Assembly: GCA_022448945.1 (NCBI GenBank)
Contig: JAKVCV010000016.1
Location: forward strand, 62,001-126,000
Source: Saprospiraceae bacterium
GTDB lineage: Bacteria > Bacteroidota > Bacteroidia > Chitinophagales > Saprospiraceae
Reading direction: 5' to 3'
DNA length: 64,000 bases
Part shown: positions 9,550 through 18,176 of the stretch, piece after piece
Layout: each line of letters opens with the position of its first letter
Numbering within the stretch: position 1 is the stretch's first letter
The notes under the pieces: model-generated
Databases searched by the model: none
What the model was told of the DNA's origin: nothing
What the model saw: only the letters and a program-made list of their open reading frames with translations
Made by a program: the position numbers and the translations under genes

Positions 9550-10160
9550 TTACCTGTTGTTGAAGGTTTGTACAGATCACCTACTTTTCTTATATTGTTA
9601 GGATTATAATCAGGGTCATAGATGACATGACTGGCTGAATCAAATTCAGACATATATGTGCCTATAGTTGTTCCAGCTTCAAATGTAGGTGCCATTAAAG
9701 AATCTGTCCCTTCTACAATTGCTTCACCTGTTTTTAGATAAAATTCCTTCCCGTTAGAAAAAGGAACTGTCTTTAAAAAATTGAAATATTCTTCTATCGT
9801 CATGTAAGGTTTAGGAGTATTCTTTCGAATTACACCTTGTAGTGAATCCTTTGCTGGTAATTTAACTTTAACAGTAGTCACAACCTGGTTAGTATCAAAT
9901 TTATCTCCTGTAACCTTGTCCAGCAAAAAAGTATCATGTGTTAAAGTGTATTTTAAAGAATCAAAACTTTCAGCATATTTCTTTTTGAGAGATTTGTAAA
10001 TTTTTTGCAATTCTGCAGTTTGCTCTAAACATTCTCTTACATGTTGTTCTCTATATTTACGAGTTTCATTAAAGATAATAGGTTTGCGAATAGTTTCTAT
10101 GAGTAAATAAATCAATCCAAGAGAAGCTAGGACTAACAAAGTATTCAGTGCATATTTCAT
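9543..10160 (-). CDS. Membrane-anchored hypothetical protein upstream of DUF3822-rsmD
   Basis: 205 residues with one N-terminal membrane anchor (about residues 5-24), then a charged, helix-prone segment (residues 30-70, rich in Lys/Glu/Arg, possibly coiled coil) and a soluble C-terminal region. I do not recognise a family. Its end overlaps the TTG start of the DUF3822 gene by 7 bases, so it is probably co-transcribed with DUF3822 and rsmD. Confidence 0.7.
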   Translation of the reverse strand: MKYALNTLLVLASLGLIYLLIETIRKPIIFNETRKYREQHVRECLEQTAELQKIYKSLKKKYAESFDSLKYTLTHDTFLLDKVTGDKFDTNQVVTTVKVKLPAKDSLQGVIRKNTPKPYMTIEEYFNFLKTVPFSNGKEFYLKTGEAIVEGTDSLMAPTFEAGTTIGTYMSEFDSASHVIYDPDYNPNNIRKVGDLYKPSTTGNW

Positions 10161-10485
10161 TTGTGATATTTTGAGATATTGAATTCTTTAATAAAATTAT
10201 TTTATCTAAAAAATTAAAAACTGGAACAAAATTAATTAACTAAAAAATGTTTTGTTAGGATAATTTCTTAGCGGCTTAGTATATCGTATTTTGAATAAAT
10301 TTAGTTTATCCAAACTAATAGTTCTAATTCTAATGCAATAATACTTATTTTTTATTTAAAAAAAACAACATTAATATTCAATTTTCCCAGAAGGTTCAAA
10401 ATTATTTCTCTTTTTTAAAAGAGATGTTATACATAATTAGTTTTACAAGCTGAAGATATGAAAAAGCAGAAAAACCAAATATTGA
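10161..10485. other. Intergenic region of 325 bases
   Basis: No supported gene. It contains the leader of the 205-residue membrane protein gene and the end of the HMG-CoA lyase-like gene's upstream neighbourhood. The only structure seen is an 8-bp inverted repeat (TCTCTTTT / AAAAGAGA) at 10407-10424 with a two-base centre, too AT-rich and short-looped to call a terminator. Confidence 0.5.
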
Positions 10486-11343
10486 TTAATGTAAAGGAAA
10501 GACAGAAGAAGACATTGCCATAGCTTCAGCAAAAACCTGTATATCTAAACCTAAATCTATATCATGTTCTGGAAAAAAACTAAGCAACTTTTCAGTAGGC
10601 ATATTTCCGGTCAGATCGTCTTTAGCCATTGGGCATCCGCCATATCCTTTTATTGCTCCATCAAACCTACGGCAACCATTTTTAAAAGCGGCATCAACCT
10701 TTTCTCTCCATTCATCAGGTCTGGTATGAAAATGAGCGCCAAACTCAACATCTGGATAAGGAGGAATGAGGTTAGTAAACAAATATTCTATGGTTTCCCT
10801 TGTTGCTACTCCAATTGTGTCAGAAAGTGATAAAATCTTTATGCCAGAGTCTGCAAGTAAATCAACCCATTTTTGAACGATCTCTACATTCCATTCATCA
10901 CCATAAGGGTTACCAAATCCCATTGAAACATATACAACAAGTTCTTTACCCGTTTTCATTGCTATTTCCTGAATAGCACAAAGTCGTTTGAGTGACTCTG
11001 AAATAGTAGCATTGGTATTTCTCAATTGAAAAGTTTCTGAAATGGAAAAAGGATAACCAAGATAATCAATCTGATCAAATTGACAGGCTTCCTTTGCACC
11101 ACGTTCATTTACTACTATGGTCAATAATTTTGAATTGCTACCTCCTAAATCCAATTTGGACAATACGGTAGCTGTGTCACGCATCTGAGGAATTACTTTT
11201 GGTGATACAAAACTACCAAAATCGATAGTATGAAACCCAACCTTTAATAATTTATTGATATACTTTACTTTGGTATCTGTATCAATAAAATATTTCTTAA
11301 TTCCCTGCATTGCATCCCTTGGGCATTCAATAACCTTTATCAT
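10486..11343 (-). CDS. Hydroxymethylglutaryl-CoA lyase (HMGL-like family)
   Basis: 285 residues of a DRE-TIM metallolyase. It opens with the substrate motif ECPRDAMQG (Arg-Asp pair), has SLSDTIGVAT, the metal-binding GAHFHTR and the HMG-CoA lyase active-site loop YGGCPMA with its catalytic cysteine. It cleaves HMG-CoA to acetoacetate and acetyl-CoA, the last step of leucine breakdown. GGCPMA distinguishes HMG-CoA lyase from isopropylmalate or citramalate synthases. Length is close to the usual 295-300. It stands alone, without other leucine-degradation genes nearby. Confidence 0.88.
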   Translation of the reverse strand: MIKVIECPRDAMQGIKKYFIDTDTKVKYINKLLKVGFHTIDFGSFVSPKVIPQMRDTATVLSKLDLGGSNSKLLTIVVNERGAKEACQFDQIDYLGYPFSISETFQLRNTNATISESLKRLCAIQEIAMKTGKELVVYVSMGFGNPYGDEWNVEIVQKWVDLLADSGIKILSLSDTIGVATRETIEYLFTNLIPPYPDVEFGAHFHTRPDEWREKVDAAFKNGCRRFDGAIKGYGGCPMAKDDLTGNMPTEKLLSFFPEHDIDLGLDIQVFAEAMAMSSSVFPLH

Positions 11344-11469
11344 AAGCGAAAAGGATAGTTTATTTAATTCTATAAAAACAATTATTAATCAATAGAGAAA
11401 CTTATAATTCAAATATAATGCTTATGTTTAAATTAGTACAAAGAAATCTAAAGTTTGAAAATAATAGGC

Positions 11470-11477
11470 TAACTTTG
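11470..11477 (+). promoter_or_regulatory. Candidate Bacteroidota -7 promoter element
   Basis: TAACTTTG matches the Bacteroidota -7 consensus TAnnTTTG and lies 58 bases before the ATG of the 106-residue membrane protein gene. No well-spaced -33 TTG was found. Confidence 0.45.
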
Positions 11478-11535
11478 GACCTTATATTTACAGAATAAAT
11501 TCATTTAGTCCCTGAATAACATTAAATAATAAAAC

Positions 11536-11856
11536 ATGATTATTACGACTATAAGCTTTGCAACTATCTTGATCCTTATATTTTGGGCTATAAACAGCGT
11601 AGAAAAAAAACCTTCACTTCGTCCTTTGTGGATGATTATCGGATGTTTAATGTTTTTTACAGGAAGCCTTAGTTTAATTATTAATTCCGTCGGCCTTTCA
11701 TTTGGTGCACTACAATGGGTAGAGTCAATGGGGGTTCTTGGTTCATTTATGTTTAAACTTAGCCTGATCTTTGGAGGAATAGTAGTCGTATTTCTAGTGA
11801 ACCATAATCCTGATGCTTATGATGAATATTTTGACGGCAACAAATATGATAACTAG
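11536..11856 (+). CDS. Small three-helix membrane protein, unknown function
   Basis: 106 residues with three hydrophobic segments (about residues 2-20, 31-51 and 70-92) and an acidic, Asp/Tyr-rich tail (NPDAYDEYFDGNKYDN). No family recognised. It stands alone between a divergent HMG-CoA lyase gene and a convergent DUF1761 gene, with a plausible -7 promoter element at 11470-11477, supporting a real single-gene unit. Confidence 0.7.
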   Translation: MIITTISFATILILIFWAINSVEKKPSLRPLWMIIGCLMFFTGSLSLIINSVGLSFGALQWVESMGVLGSFMFKLSLIFGGIVVVFLVNHNPDAYDEYFDGNKYDN

Positions 11857-11967
11857 GATATTACAGGATAAAAGGCAAAGTTAAACTATAATATAAAATT
11901 GTTGTTCCCCGAACTTATATAACCCACAGAATTATACCATGAATTATTTTTGACATAATACTTCACT

Positions 11968-12387
11968 TTAGTGCCACACCCCTAATATTGCACCCATTAT
12001 ACCTAGAAAAAGAATTTGATAGGTAGCATCTATAATCCATAATTTAAAAGATTTACGTTGATAAAGATAATTGATAGCTTGAGAAGTTCCTACAAACAAT
12101 ACACCTATCATAAGGCCATGTTTTAAGCCAACTAACATTGTTAATTCTGATTCATGTCCTGAATGCCCTTGCAATAACATGCCCATTCCAAATGCCATAA
12201 TAAGCATCATTATAAAACTGGTACCAAAAATTTTAGTCATATTAGAATCCTGCAAATCTTCATCAGAAAAACCCAATTCTTTTTGCCAAATTTTACCAAA
12301 TAAAGCAGTATACCATAATGCTCCGAGCATAAAAGCTGCTATTGCTGCAACAATTACCGCTAAATAATTAATATCTTCAAAGTTCAT
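11968..12387 (-). CDS. DUF1761 domain-containing membrane protein
   Basis: 139 residues, four membrane segments. The N-terminal pattern with GALWYTALFGKIWQKELG followed by a short acidic cytoplasmic loop and two further helices is characteristic of DUF1761. The family is small, widespread in Bacteroidota, and of unknown function. Length is normal. No operon partner is evident. Confidence 0.82.
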   Translation of the reverse strand: MNFEDINYLAVIVAAIAAFMLGALWYTALFGKIWQKELGFSDEDLQDSNMTKIFGTSFIMMLIMAFGMGMLLQGHSGHESELTMLVGLKHGLMIGVLFVGTSQAINYLYQRKSFKLWIIDATYQILFLGIMGAILGVWH

Positions 12388-12515
12388 AACAATTTCTATT
12401 TATATTAATAATACATATCAATATACACTTGTTTTCAGTAATACAGAAACATATTAGATAAAAATCAATAGGAAATAACTAATTGTGAGTTTCTTACAAA
12501 TAAGAAAAGAAAACA

Positions 12516-13304
12516 TTAATAAAAACGTACATCCTCCTGGGTTTCGGGAGTGTACACATAAACAGGTAAGGTAACACCTAAACGAAAACCAAGAAGGATA
12601 TCGATACGGTCTTTATTGTCTTCCTGCATTGTATCAAAATTAAATCCTCGCCGATTCCGGGTGAATGCCTCCATAATATCAAATCCAGCAAAGAAATTTA
12701 AAAGTCGTTTTTTATCCAAATGCCGATATCCAATATATTGACGCATTGCAAAACCTGAAGTCATTCTGTCATAACCTTTTTTATAATCACCTGACAATGC
12801 AAATACTTCTCCGCCAATAACTTCAATACGAACCCAATGTTGCTGATAACCTCCTTCAAAACGAACCTCAATCCCAGAACGTTTATATTTTTTAAAAACA
12901 GGAATCAGATAACTTATGCTTCCCCCAAGAAAAAAGCCCCTCTGACCAAATTGAACATCGGCAAGCTGACCAAATCTATCTATCAAAAAACCCTCCGCAT
13001 CACGTAAAATAAAAACAACATCAGTTTTGACATCATCTGCAAATTGATAATCTCCAACTAGTCCAAAAGTTAAATTATTAGATAAAATATATTGAACCTT
13101 ACCTGAAAGGGTAAAATTGTATATAAAATTTTCAGCCATGTCTGCTAAAGGAAGGTGAACTCCATAAGCAAAATCTATCAGAAAGCCATTTGGCGGTGCA
13201 ATATTTTCATCAAGAATTTTATATGTACTTATATTTTGACCTTTACATGAGTTTGAAAAGATAAAAAACACTATTATCAAAGAAAAAACAAATAAAAAAC
13301 GCAT
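12516..13304 (-). CDS. Exported beta-barrel-like protein, unknown function
   Basis: 262 residues with an N-terminal signal sequence (about 1-22, ending NSCKGQN). The rest has alternating hydrophobic/polar strands and frequent aromatic residues, as expected for an outer-membrane beta-barrel, and ends with an aromatic residue (RFY). There is a cysteine at about residue 20, but the preceding residues are a poor lipobox. No specific family can be named. Confidence 0.65.
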   Translation of the reverse strand: MRFLFVFSLIIVFFIFSNSCKGQNISTYKILDENIAPPNGFLIDFAYGVHLPLADMAENFIYNFTLSGKVQYILSNNLTFGLVGDYQFADDVKTDVVFILRDAEGFLIDRFGQLADVQFGQRGFFLGGSISYLIPVFKKYKRSGIEVRFEGGYQQHWVRIEVIGGEVFALSGDYKKGYDRMTSGFAMRQYIGYRHLDKKRLLNFFAGFDIMEAFTRNRRGFNFDTMQEDNKDRIDILLGFRLGVTLPVYVYTPETQEDVRFY

Positions 13305-13374
13305 ACTGTAAAATATTTAATTCAATAACTTTCAAAAGAAAGCAATATAATCATTAAATCAAATTTTTATATTT

Positions 13375-13779
13375 CTAATGCCATTCAAAGCTGATTTTCT
13401 GTTCAATATCAGGATGAATGCTTTTGGCAACAGGACAATTAATCGCAGCCTGTTCCAAAGTCAATTCAAGTTCTGAAGTAATATTAATAACTGGCATTTC
13501 AATCAAAATTTCAATTTTGGATATTCGCCTTGGGTTTGAGGACATGATTTTTTGTATTTTGGCAGTAGCGCCACTAATATCCAATGCATTCTTTACAGCT
13601 ACAATACCCATTATTGTCAGCATACAAGAAGCTAAAGAAGTAGCAACCAAATCAGTGGGAGAAAATGCTTCTCCTTTTCCATTATTATCAATTGGAGCAT
13701 CAGTAATTATTATCTCACCTGATTTAGAATGTATAGATTCTACCCTAAGTTGACCTAAATACAATGCTTTTGAAGTCAT
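13375..13779 (-). CDS. OsmC family peroxide-reductase-like protein
   Basis: 134 residues of the OsmC/Ohr fold. The family's two cysteines are present: C52 in SLASCML and C115 in INCPVAKS, with SPTDLVATSLASC matching the helix that carries the first. OsmC proteins reduce organic hydroperoxides with thiol cofactors. The gene lies 6 bases downstream of bshB1 (bacillithiol synthesis) on the same strand, which suggests a shared thiol-based oxidant defence; that link is inferred from position only. Confidence 0.88.
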   Translation of the reverse strand: MTSKALYLGQLRVESIHSKSGEIIITDAPIDNNGKGEAFSPTDLVATSLASCMLTIMGIVAVKNALDISGATAKIQKIMSSNPRRISKIEILIEMPVINITSELELTLEQAAINCPVAKSIHPDIEQKISFEWH

Positions 13780-13785
13780 AAATTA

Positions 13786-14502
13786 CTATTTAATATCAAA
13801 AAGATTATTGATGCCTATTGTTCTATCAACAGTAAAGCCCTCACCATAATCGAATGAAGCAGGACGTCCTTGAACTGCATTTTTTCCCCTTATAAAATCA
13901 AGAAATATTTTACCAGAAATAGGTGTTTCAGGTTCCGTAGATTCAGGGTCAAAAAACTGGGATTTATAAGATTTAATTATTTCAATTTTTTTATCAATAT
14001 AAGGAGAAATATTGACAACAAAATCTGGTTTCAGATACTGATCCTGGATATAATGATAAACCGCTTTCGGTCTCCAAGCTTTTTGAGGTACTTTGTCCCA
14101 TGTCGTTTGTATTTTTCGCAAACCAGAATAAAAACAAGCTTCAGAAGTTAATTTAGAAGCACGACCATGATCGGGGTGTCTATCAGATACGGCATTTGTC
14201 AACACTATTTCAGGCTGCATAAGTCTAATAATTTCTACTACTTTGAGCATATTCTCCTTATTATTCTTGAAAAACCCATCAGATAAACCAAGATTTTTAC
14301 GAATCTTTGCTCCTATTAATTCAGAAGCAATTGTAGCTTCTTGTAAACGAATTTCAGCATTACCTCTAGTGCCCAATTCGCCACATGTGAGATCTAGCAA
14401 TCCAACTTTTTTACCTAAATGAATATGATGCAATAATGTCCCGCAACAGGATATCTCTATATCATCAGGATGAACACCAATGGCAAGTATATCTACTTTC
14501 AT
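13786..14502 (-). CDS. bshB1: Bacillithiol biosynthesis deacetylase BshB1
   Basis: 238 residues of the LmbE-like zinc deacetylase family. Metal-binding motifs are intact: H11-P-D-D14 at the N-terminus and H109-P-D-H112. The CGELGTRG loop is typical of the BshB1 subgroup. It removes the acetyl group from GlcNAc-malate in bacillithiol synthesis. bshA and bshC are not in the window. Tightly linked (6 bases) to the downstream osmC-like gene. Confidence 0.9.
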   Translation of the reverse strand: MKVDILAIGVHPDDIEISCCGTLLHHIHLGKKVGLLDLTCGELGTRGNAEIRLQEATIASELIGAKIRKNLGLSDGFFKNNKENMLKVVEIIRLMQPEIVLTNAVSDRHPDHGRASKLTSEACFYSGLRKIQTTWDKVPQKAWRPKAVYHYIQDQYLKPDFVVNISPYIDKKIEIIKSYKSQFFDPESTEPETPISGKIFLDFIRGKNAVQGRPASFDYGEGFTVDRTIGINNLFDIK

Positions 14503-14535
14503 TTAAAAATTAATTATAGTTGAAAAATGGATTTT

Positions 14536-16497
14536 TTAATTTTTAATTATCTTCTTTTGCGATAAAATATTACCATTTTCATCATACAATGTTAATAAAT
14601 ATAAACCTGTCTGCCAATTATTTAAGCTTAGTTGTTCTTTAAACTGTGCAGTATATATCTCCTGACCCATTGAATTATGAATTAATACAATGTATTTCGC
14701 TGAATTGGTATAATCCGTCAATTTTAGATTTAAAAGATCTTTTGTGGGATTAGGATAAATAGTCAACTCATTAATAATGTTATTAAGATTTTTGATAGGA
14801 ATAAGAGTAAAGTTACTGTCTGGCCACAATAATGGTCGGATCATAACAGAGCCTTTTAGCGATGATGTATCCCATACAGTACCAGTACCAATAAATGTTT
14901 TATTACTTGCATCAGTACTTCTATCAAAACCTACTGGCACTTCAGGTCCAAACGATTGTTGCCAGCCTATATAAAATTTTTGTCCCGGTTGAAGGGGTAT
15001 TAAATACTTAACTCCTGCAAAATCTACCAAATCAACAAAATAAAACCCATTGAAACCATTTGAATATTGAAGATGATGTAAATCTCTTGAAAAAGCTTCC
15101 GGACCAGTAAGTGAATCTAACCATACTTTTACATTAATGAAATCTAATTGAGCATCTCTATTGGTAAAATAAGGAAGATGAAAATATATACCCTGTAATG
15201 TATCTGAAACCTCTGCTGTAAATTCTACTGCGACTTTAGTACCCAGTCCTTGAGCAATTACCCTCGTTTCAGCGGTACCATCGTCATATGCAAAATAATT
15301 GTCTAAAACTGTTTGTGTTACCACAGTATCATTGTCAAAAAACATAGGGTTGTTCTGAAAACCTGATGGGGATAAAATTGTATAGGTAGATTCTAATATT
15401 GTTTTCTCAACCGGTACAAAAGAAGAATTGAATGGATTTATTAAAGGGTGTGATACACAGTCATCATCATTAGAACTCGGAAAATAACTTGGAATGGCCG
15501 GAATGCCTTCTATTGTTAAAGAAGTTGGATTAGGGGTAATCTGATCTACTCTATATGACCTGTCTAGTGTAGCAATGCCTGTAGAATCATTATGATTAAA
15601 ATTACAGATAACAATAGTATCAGCAAACATTGAAGAATCCTTAAAATGTCTCCAGGGCATTGCTGAATAATTATTTTTTAAGGGAGTAGTTGGTCTATGA
15701 GTGAATGCTACATCAGCATACCTCCCATAGTTTGAATTAAGTGTATCTGCATTATTTGCTCTACCTTCATCGAGAAGAATATAATCCAAATGCCAATGGT
15801 CATTGTTTCCGCTTACTGATGCAAGATTTCTAAATCTGAACTGGAACCCATTATATAAAAAATCAGCGCTATTTATAGCAATATATTGTTGTTCAAAATC
15901 AATCAAGGTCAAAGATGAAACTAAAGCATTCACACCTTCTTGTTCCCAAACTCTTTGCCAGGTATTACTAGTATCCTTAAATTCTAAAATAAATGAATCC
16001 TGTTCTTCAGGGCGATCTGAAAGTCCTTGTTTTTGATAGAAAAAACTAAGGAAAATTGCATCAGAAGCACTTTTACCTGACAAATCAATGTGTTGTGACG
16101 TTAATGTATCAGCAGGTGTTCCTAGGGTAACAGAAGCTCCTGTATTGTACGGTTTACCATCAGATGCCAAACCTTCAAATGTAGCTACACCTATTGAAGG
16201 TGGATTGTAGGCCATATCAAAATTAACAAAAACATGATTATCCTGCCATTTACTACAATTTGGGTAGAAACTAGTATCTGATGAAAAATCTTCAAAAAAA
16301 GGTATTGTTAATGTATCTACTGGACAAACCTGATTATTTCTAGAATAATCTTGAGGGTGAAGTTCATGGTGTCTTATTATGACAGGATTATTATCCAAAG
16401 GCACTTCTAACAATTGTTGGGCAGTAATATCTGAAACTAAAAAAAATATTAATAAATTTTGCAGATAAAACAAAATAATAGCTTTTAGACTGGTCAT
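14536..16497 (-). CDS. Large secreted protein with T9SS type A sorting domain
   Basis: 653 residues. A signal peptide ends near residue 26 (DITAQQ). The body holds beta-rich regions, with a likely carbohydrate-binding/MAM-like jelly-roll stretch around residues 60-240 (FEDFSSDTSFYP, phrases on WQDN and HWHLDYI). The last 75 residues are a canonical type A T9SS tail (ELTIYPNPTKDLLNLKL, then GQEIYTAQ and a GLYLLTLYDENGNILSQKK ending). Such proteins pass the outer membrane by T9SS and are attached to the surface or released. No catalytic motif was recognised. Confidence 0.85.
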   Translation of the reverse strand: MTSLKAIILFYLQNLLIFFLVSDITAQQLLEVPLDNNPVIIRHHELHPQDYSRNNQVCPVDTLTIPFFEDFSSDTSFYPNCSKWQDNHVFVNFDMAYNPPSIGVATFEGLASDGKPYNTGASVTLGTPADTLTSQHIDLSGKSASDAIFLSFFYQKQGLSDRPEEQDSFILEFKDTSNTWQRVWEQEGVNALVSSLTLIDFEQQYIAINSADFLYNGFQFRFRNLASVSGNNDHWHLDYILLDEGRANNADTLNSNYGRYADVAFTHRPTTPLKNNYSAMPWRHFKDSSMFADTIVICNFNHNDSTGIATLDRSYRVDQITPNPTSLTIEGIPAIPSYFPSSNDDDCVSHPLINPFNSSFVPVEKTILESTYTILSPSGFQNNPMFFDNDTVVTQTVLDNYFAYDDGTAETRVIAQGLGTKVAVEFTAEVSDTLQGIYFHLPYFTNRDAQLDFINVKVWLDSLTGPEAFSRDLHHLQYSNGFNGFYFVDLVDFAGVKYLIPLQPGQKFYIGWQQSFGPEVPVGFDRSTDASNKTFIGTGTVWDTSSLKGSVMIRPLLWPDSNFTLIPIKNLNNIINELTIYPNPTKDLLNLKLTDYTNSAKYIVLIHNSMGQEIYTAQFKEQLSLNNWQTGLYLLTLYDENGNILSQKKIIKN

Positions 16498-16782
16498 ATA
16501 TTTTTGTTGAGTTTTTGCTCAGAATAGTTCATAATTTGTTACTATTTCATAAAACAAAAATCTTAAAACTAATATAAATTATAACTGTATAATGAAGTGC
16601 CAAATTTACAAAGAAGTTGTTCAAAAAAAAACTTGGAGCAATATTCTATTCATATTAGAGTGATATTTACCTTACAAACGAGAATAAATACTTATTTGTA
16701 TGGTTATTAGGAAACTTTTAATATCATCATGGTGAATGAAAAAGGATATGTTTTATATATTATATATATCTAATTTACCTTT

Positions 16783-17517
16783 TTATTTATCGTCTTGTTT
16801 AGCAAAAACCTTTTTTAATAAATCCGTCACTCTTTTCATTGGATCTTTCCTGATTAACTTTTCCTCCTTTGCAATCATAAGAAAAACGCCATCCAAAGCT
16901 TTATTGGTAACATATTCATCAAGATCAGGATTTACTTTTTCAACAAAAGGAATTTTATTGTATTTTGAAATTACCGAGGACCAGGCATCTGATGCCCCTA
17001 CGACATTAAGAGAATTTTTAATTACAGGATTAAAAGAATCAAATAGTGCATTTGTAGTTGTTTTTTTTAGAAATTCAGTACAAGCATTATCTGCTCCCAT
17101 CAATATATTCATAGCATCTGTCACAGTCATTGATGTGATGGCATTCACAAAAATATCTTTTGCGCCAGAAGCAGCATCCTCAGCTGCTCTATTTAATTTT
17201 TCTACTGCCATGTCTACTATTGAGCCAGCTCCAATATCCCTAAGCGTTTTTTCTACTTTTTGCGCCTCCGGAGGAAAAAGAACTTTTACAGCATCATTTT
17301 TAAAAAACCCATCTTTAACAGATAAAACATCTACACCCTTTTTTGTACCCTGTAATAACGCCTCCTTTAAACCACTTATAATTTGATCATTTGTTAATTC
17401 CGTAGAACCCGATTGATTGTTAAAAGTAGTATTTACAACTTCATGAACTGCATCACAATTTGACAATAATAAACTAGTTAAAATGCATAACATCCAAATA
17501 GAAATTTTTTGTATCAT
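16783..17517 (-). CDS. DUF4197 domain-containing lipoprotein
   Basis: 244 residues. Signal sequence with lipobox LLLSNC (lipidated C21). The rest matches DUF4197 in pattern: ISGLKEALLQGTKKGVD, KDGFFKNDAVKVLFPPEAQKV, and a regular all-alpha run with AITSMTVTDAMNILMG and a late LDEYVTNKALDGVF. The family is periplasmic and its function is unknown. Length is normal and the gene is isolated. Confidence 0.87.
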   Translation of the reverse strand: MIQKISIWMLCILTSLLLSNCDAVHEVVNTTFNNQSGSTELTNDQIISGLKEALLQGTKKGVDVLSVKDGFFKNDAVKVLFPPEAQKVEKTLRDIGAGSIVDMAVEKLNRAAEDAASGAKDIFVNAITSMTVTDAMNILMGADNACTEFLKKTTTNALFDSFNPVIKNSLNVVGASDAWSSVISKYNKIPFVEKVNPDLDEYVTNKALDGVFLMIAKEEKLIRKDPMKRVTDLLKKVFAKQDDK

Positions 17518-17645
17518 ATTATCAATTTAAAGTATCAAAAGAATTACAAAGGAAAACCTAAAAATAGTGTATTGAAATTGTAATACTGTTATTCAATAAA
17601 CATACCAGGTATAAAAAAAACAAAAGTTTAACTTATTAGTATAAA

Positions 17646-18170
17646 TTAATTTCTCTCTTTAACAAAATGAGGTGACAGGCAATTCTTGCATATATTAGGG
17701 CCAAAAGTCCGTATCAAAGTTGCCTTAGTTTCTGGATAGACTATTCCGTATTTTGTCCAACAATCACCTTTTTGATGAGAAAGAAAAATATTTTTACATT
17801 TATTACAATGTATTACATAATTTTCTTCAATTTCAACAGATGCCTTGTCAACTTTTGCACCTAGTGGAGGATTTTTTTTGGTTATTTTGACCTTTATAGA
17901 CTGAATTGAAGTGCAAATGTTTATAATTGAATCGACAATTCTTTGTGCAATAGATTCTAGTAGTTTCGATTTTTTATTCATTTCTACTTTAACTATTCTG
18001 AATATAGTCTCATAGTTTACAGTACCATCAAGAAGATCTTCACTGGCACCTTTAGTAAAATCTGTATGAACATATACATCAACAATGTAATCTCCTCCTA
18101 TCAATTGTTCTTCTTTATAAAAACCATGATAGGCATAAAACTCCATTCCTTCTAAAGCTATTAATCCCAT
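17646..18170 (-). CDS. folB: Dihydroneopterin aldolase with C-terminal zinc-ribbon-like extension
   Basis: 174 residues. Residues 1-117 are a full FolB: YAYHGFYKEEQ with the catalytic Glu, VNYETIF with the conserved Tyr53, and KKNPPLGA with the catalytic lysine. FolB converts dihydroneopterin to 6-hydroxymethyl-dihydropterin and glycolaldehyde in folate synthesis. Residues 119-174 are extra: C122-x2-C125, C137 and C161-x2-C164, which looks like a metal-binding ribbon. Usual FolB proteins end near residue 120. Reading frame and stop are clean, so this is a true fusion rather than frameshift. It is 6 bases downstream of an S9 peptidase gene on the other side, and both are on the minus strand. 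Confidence 0.88.
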   Translation of the reverse strand: MGLIALEGMEFYAYHGFYKEEQLIGGDYIVDVYVHTDFTKGASEDLLDGTVNYETIFRIVKVEMNKKSKLLESIAQRIVDSIINICTSIQSIKVKITKKNPPLGAKVDKASVEIEENYVIHCNKCKNIFLSHQKGDCWTKYGIVYPETKATLIRTFGPNICKNCLSPHFVKERN

Positions 18171-18176
18171 TGTCTT

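Noticed and set aside
10407-10424. Inverted repeat TCTCTTTT/AAAAGAGA as a terminator
   Set aside because: Too AT-rich, with a two-base loop and no following T run; not convincing.
16736-17386. Open plus-strand frame of about 216 codons
   Set aside because: Antisense to the DUF4197 lipoprotein, which has a lipobox and family motifs.
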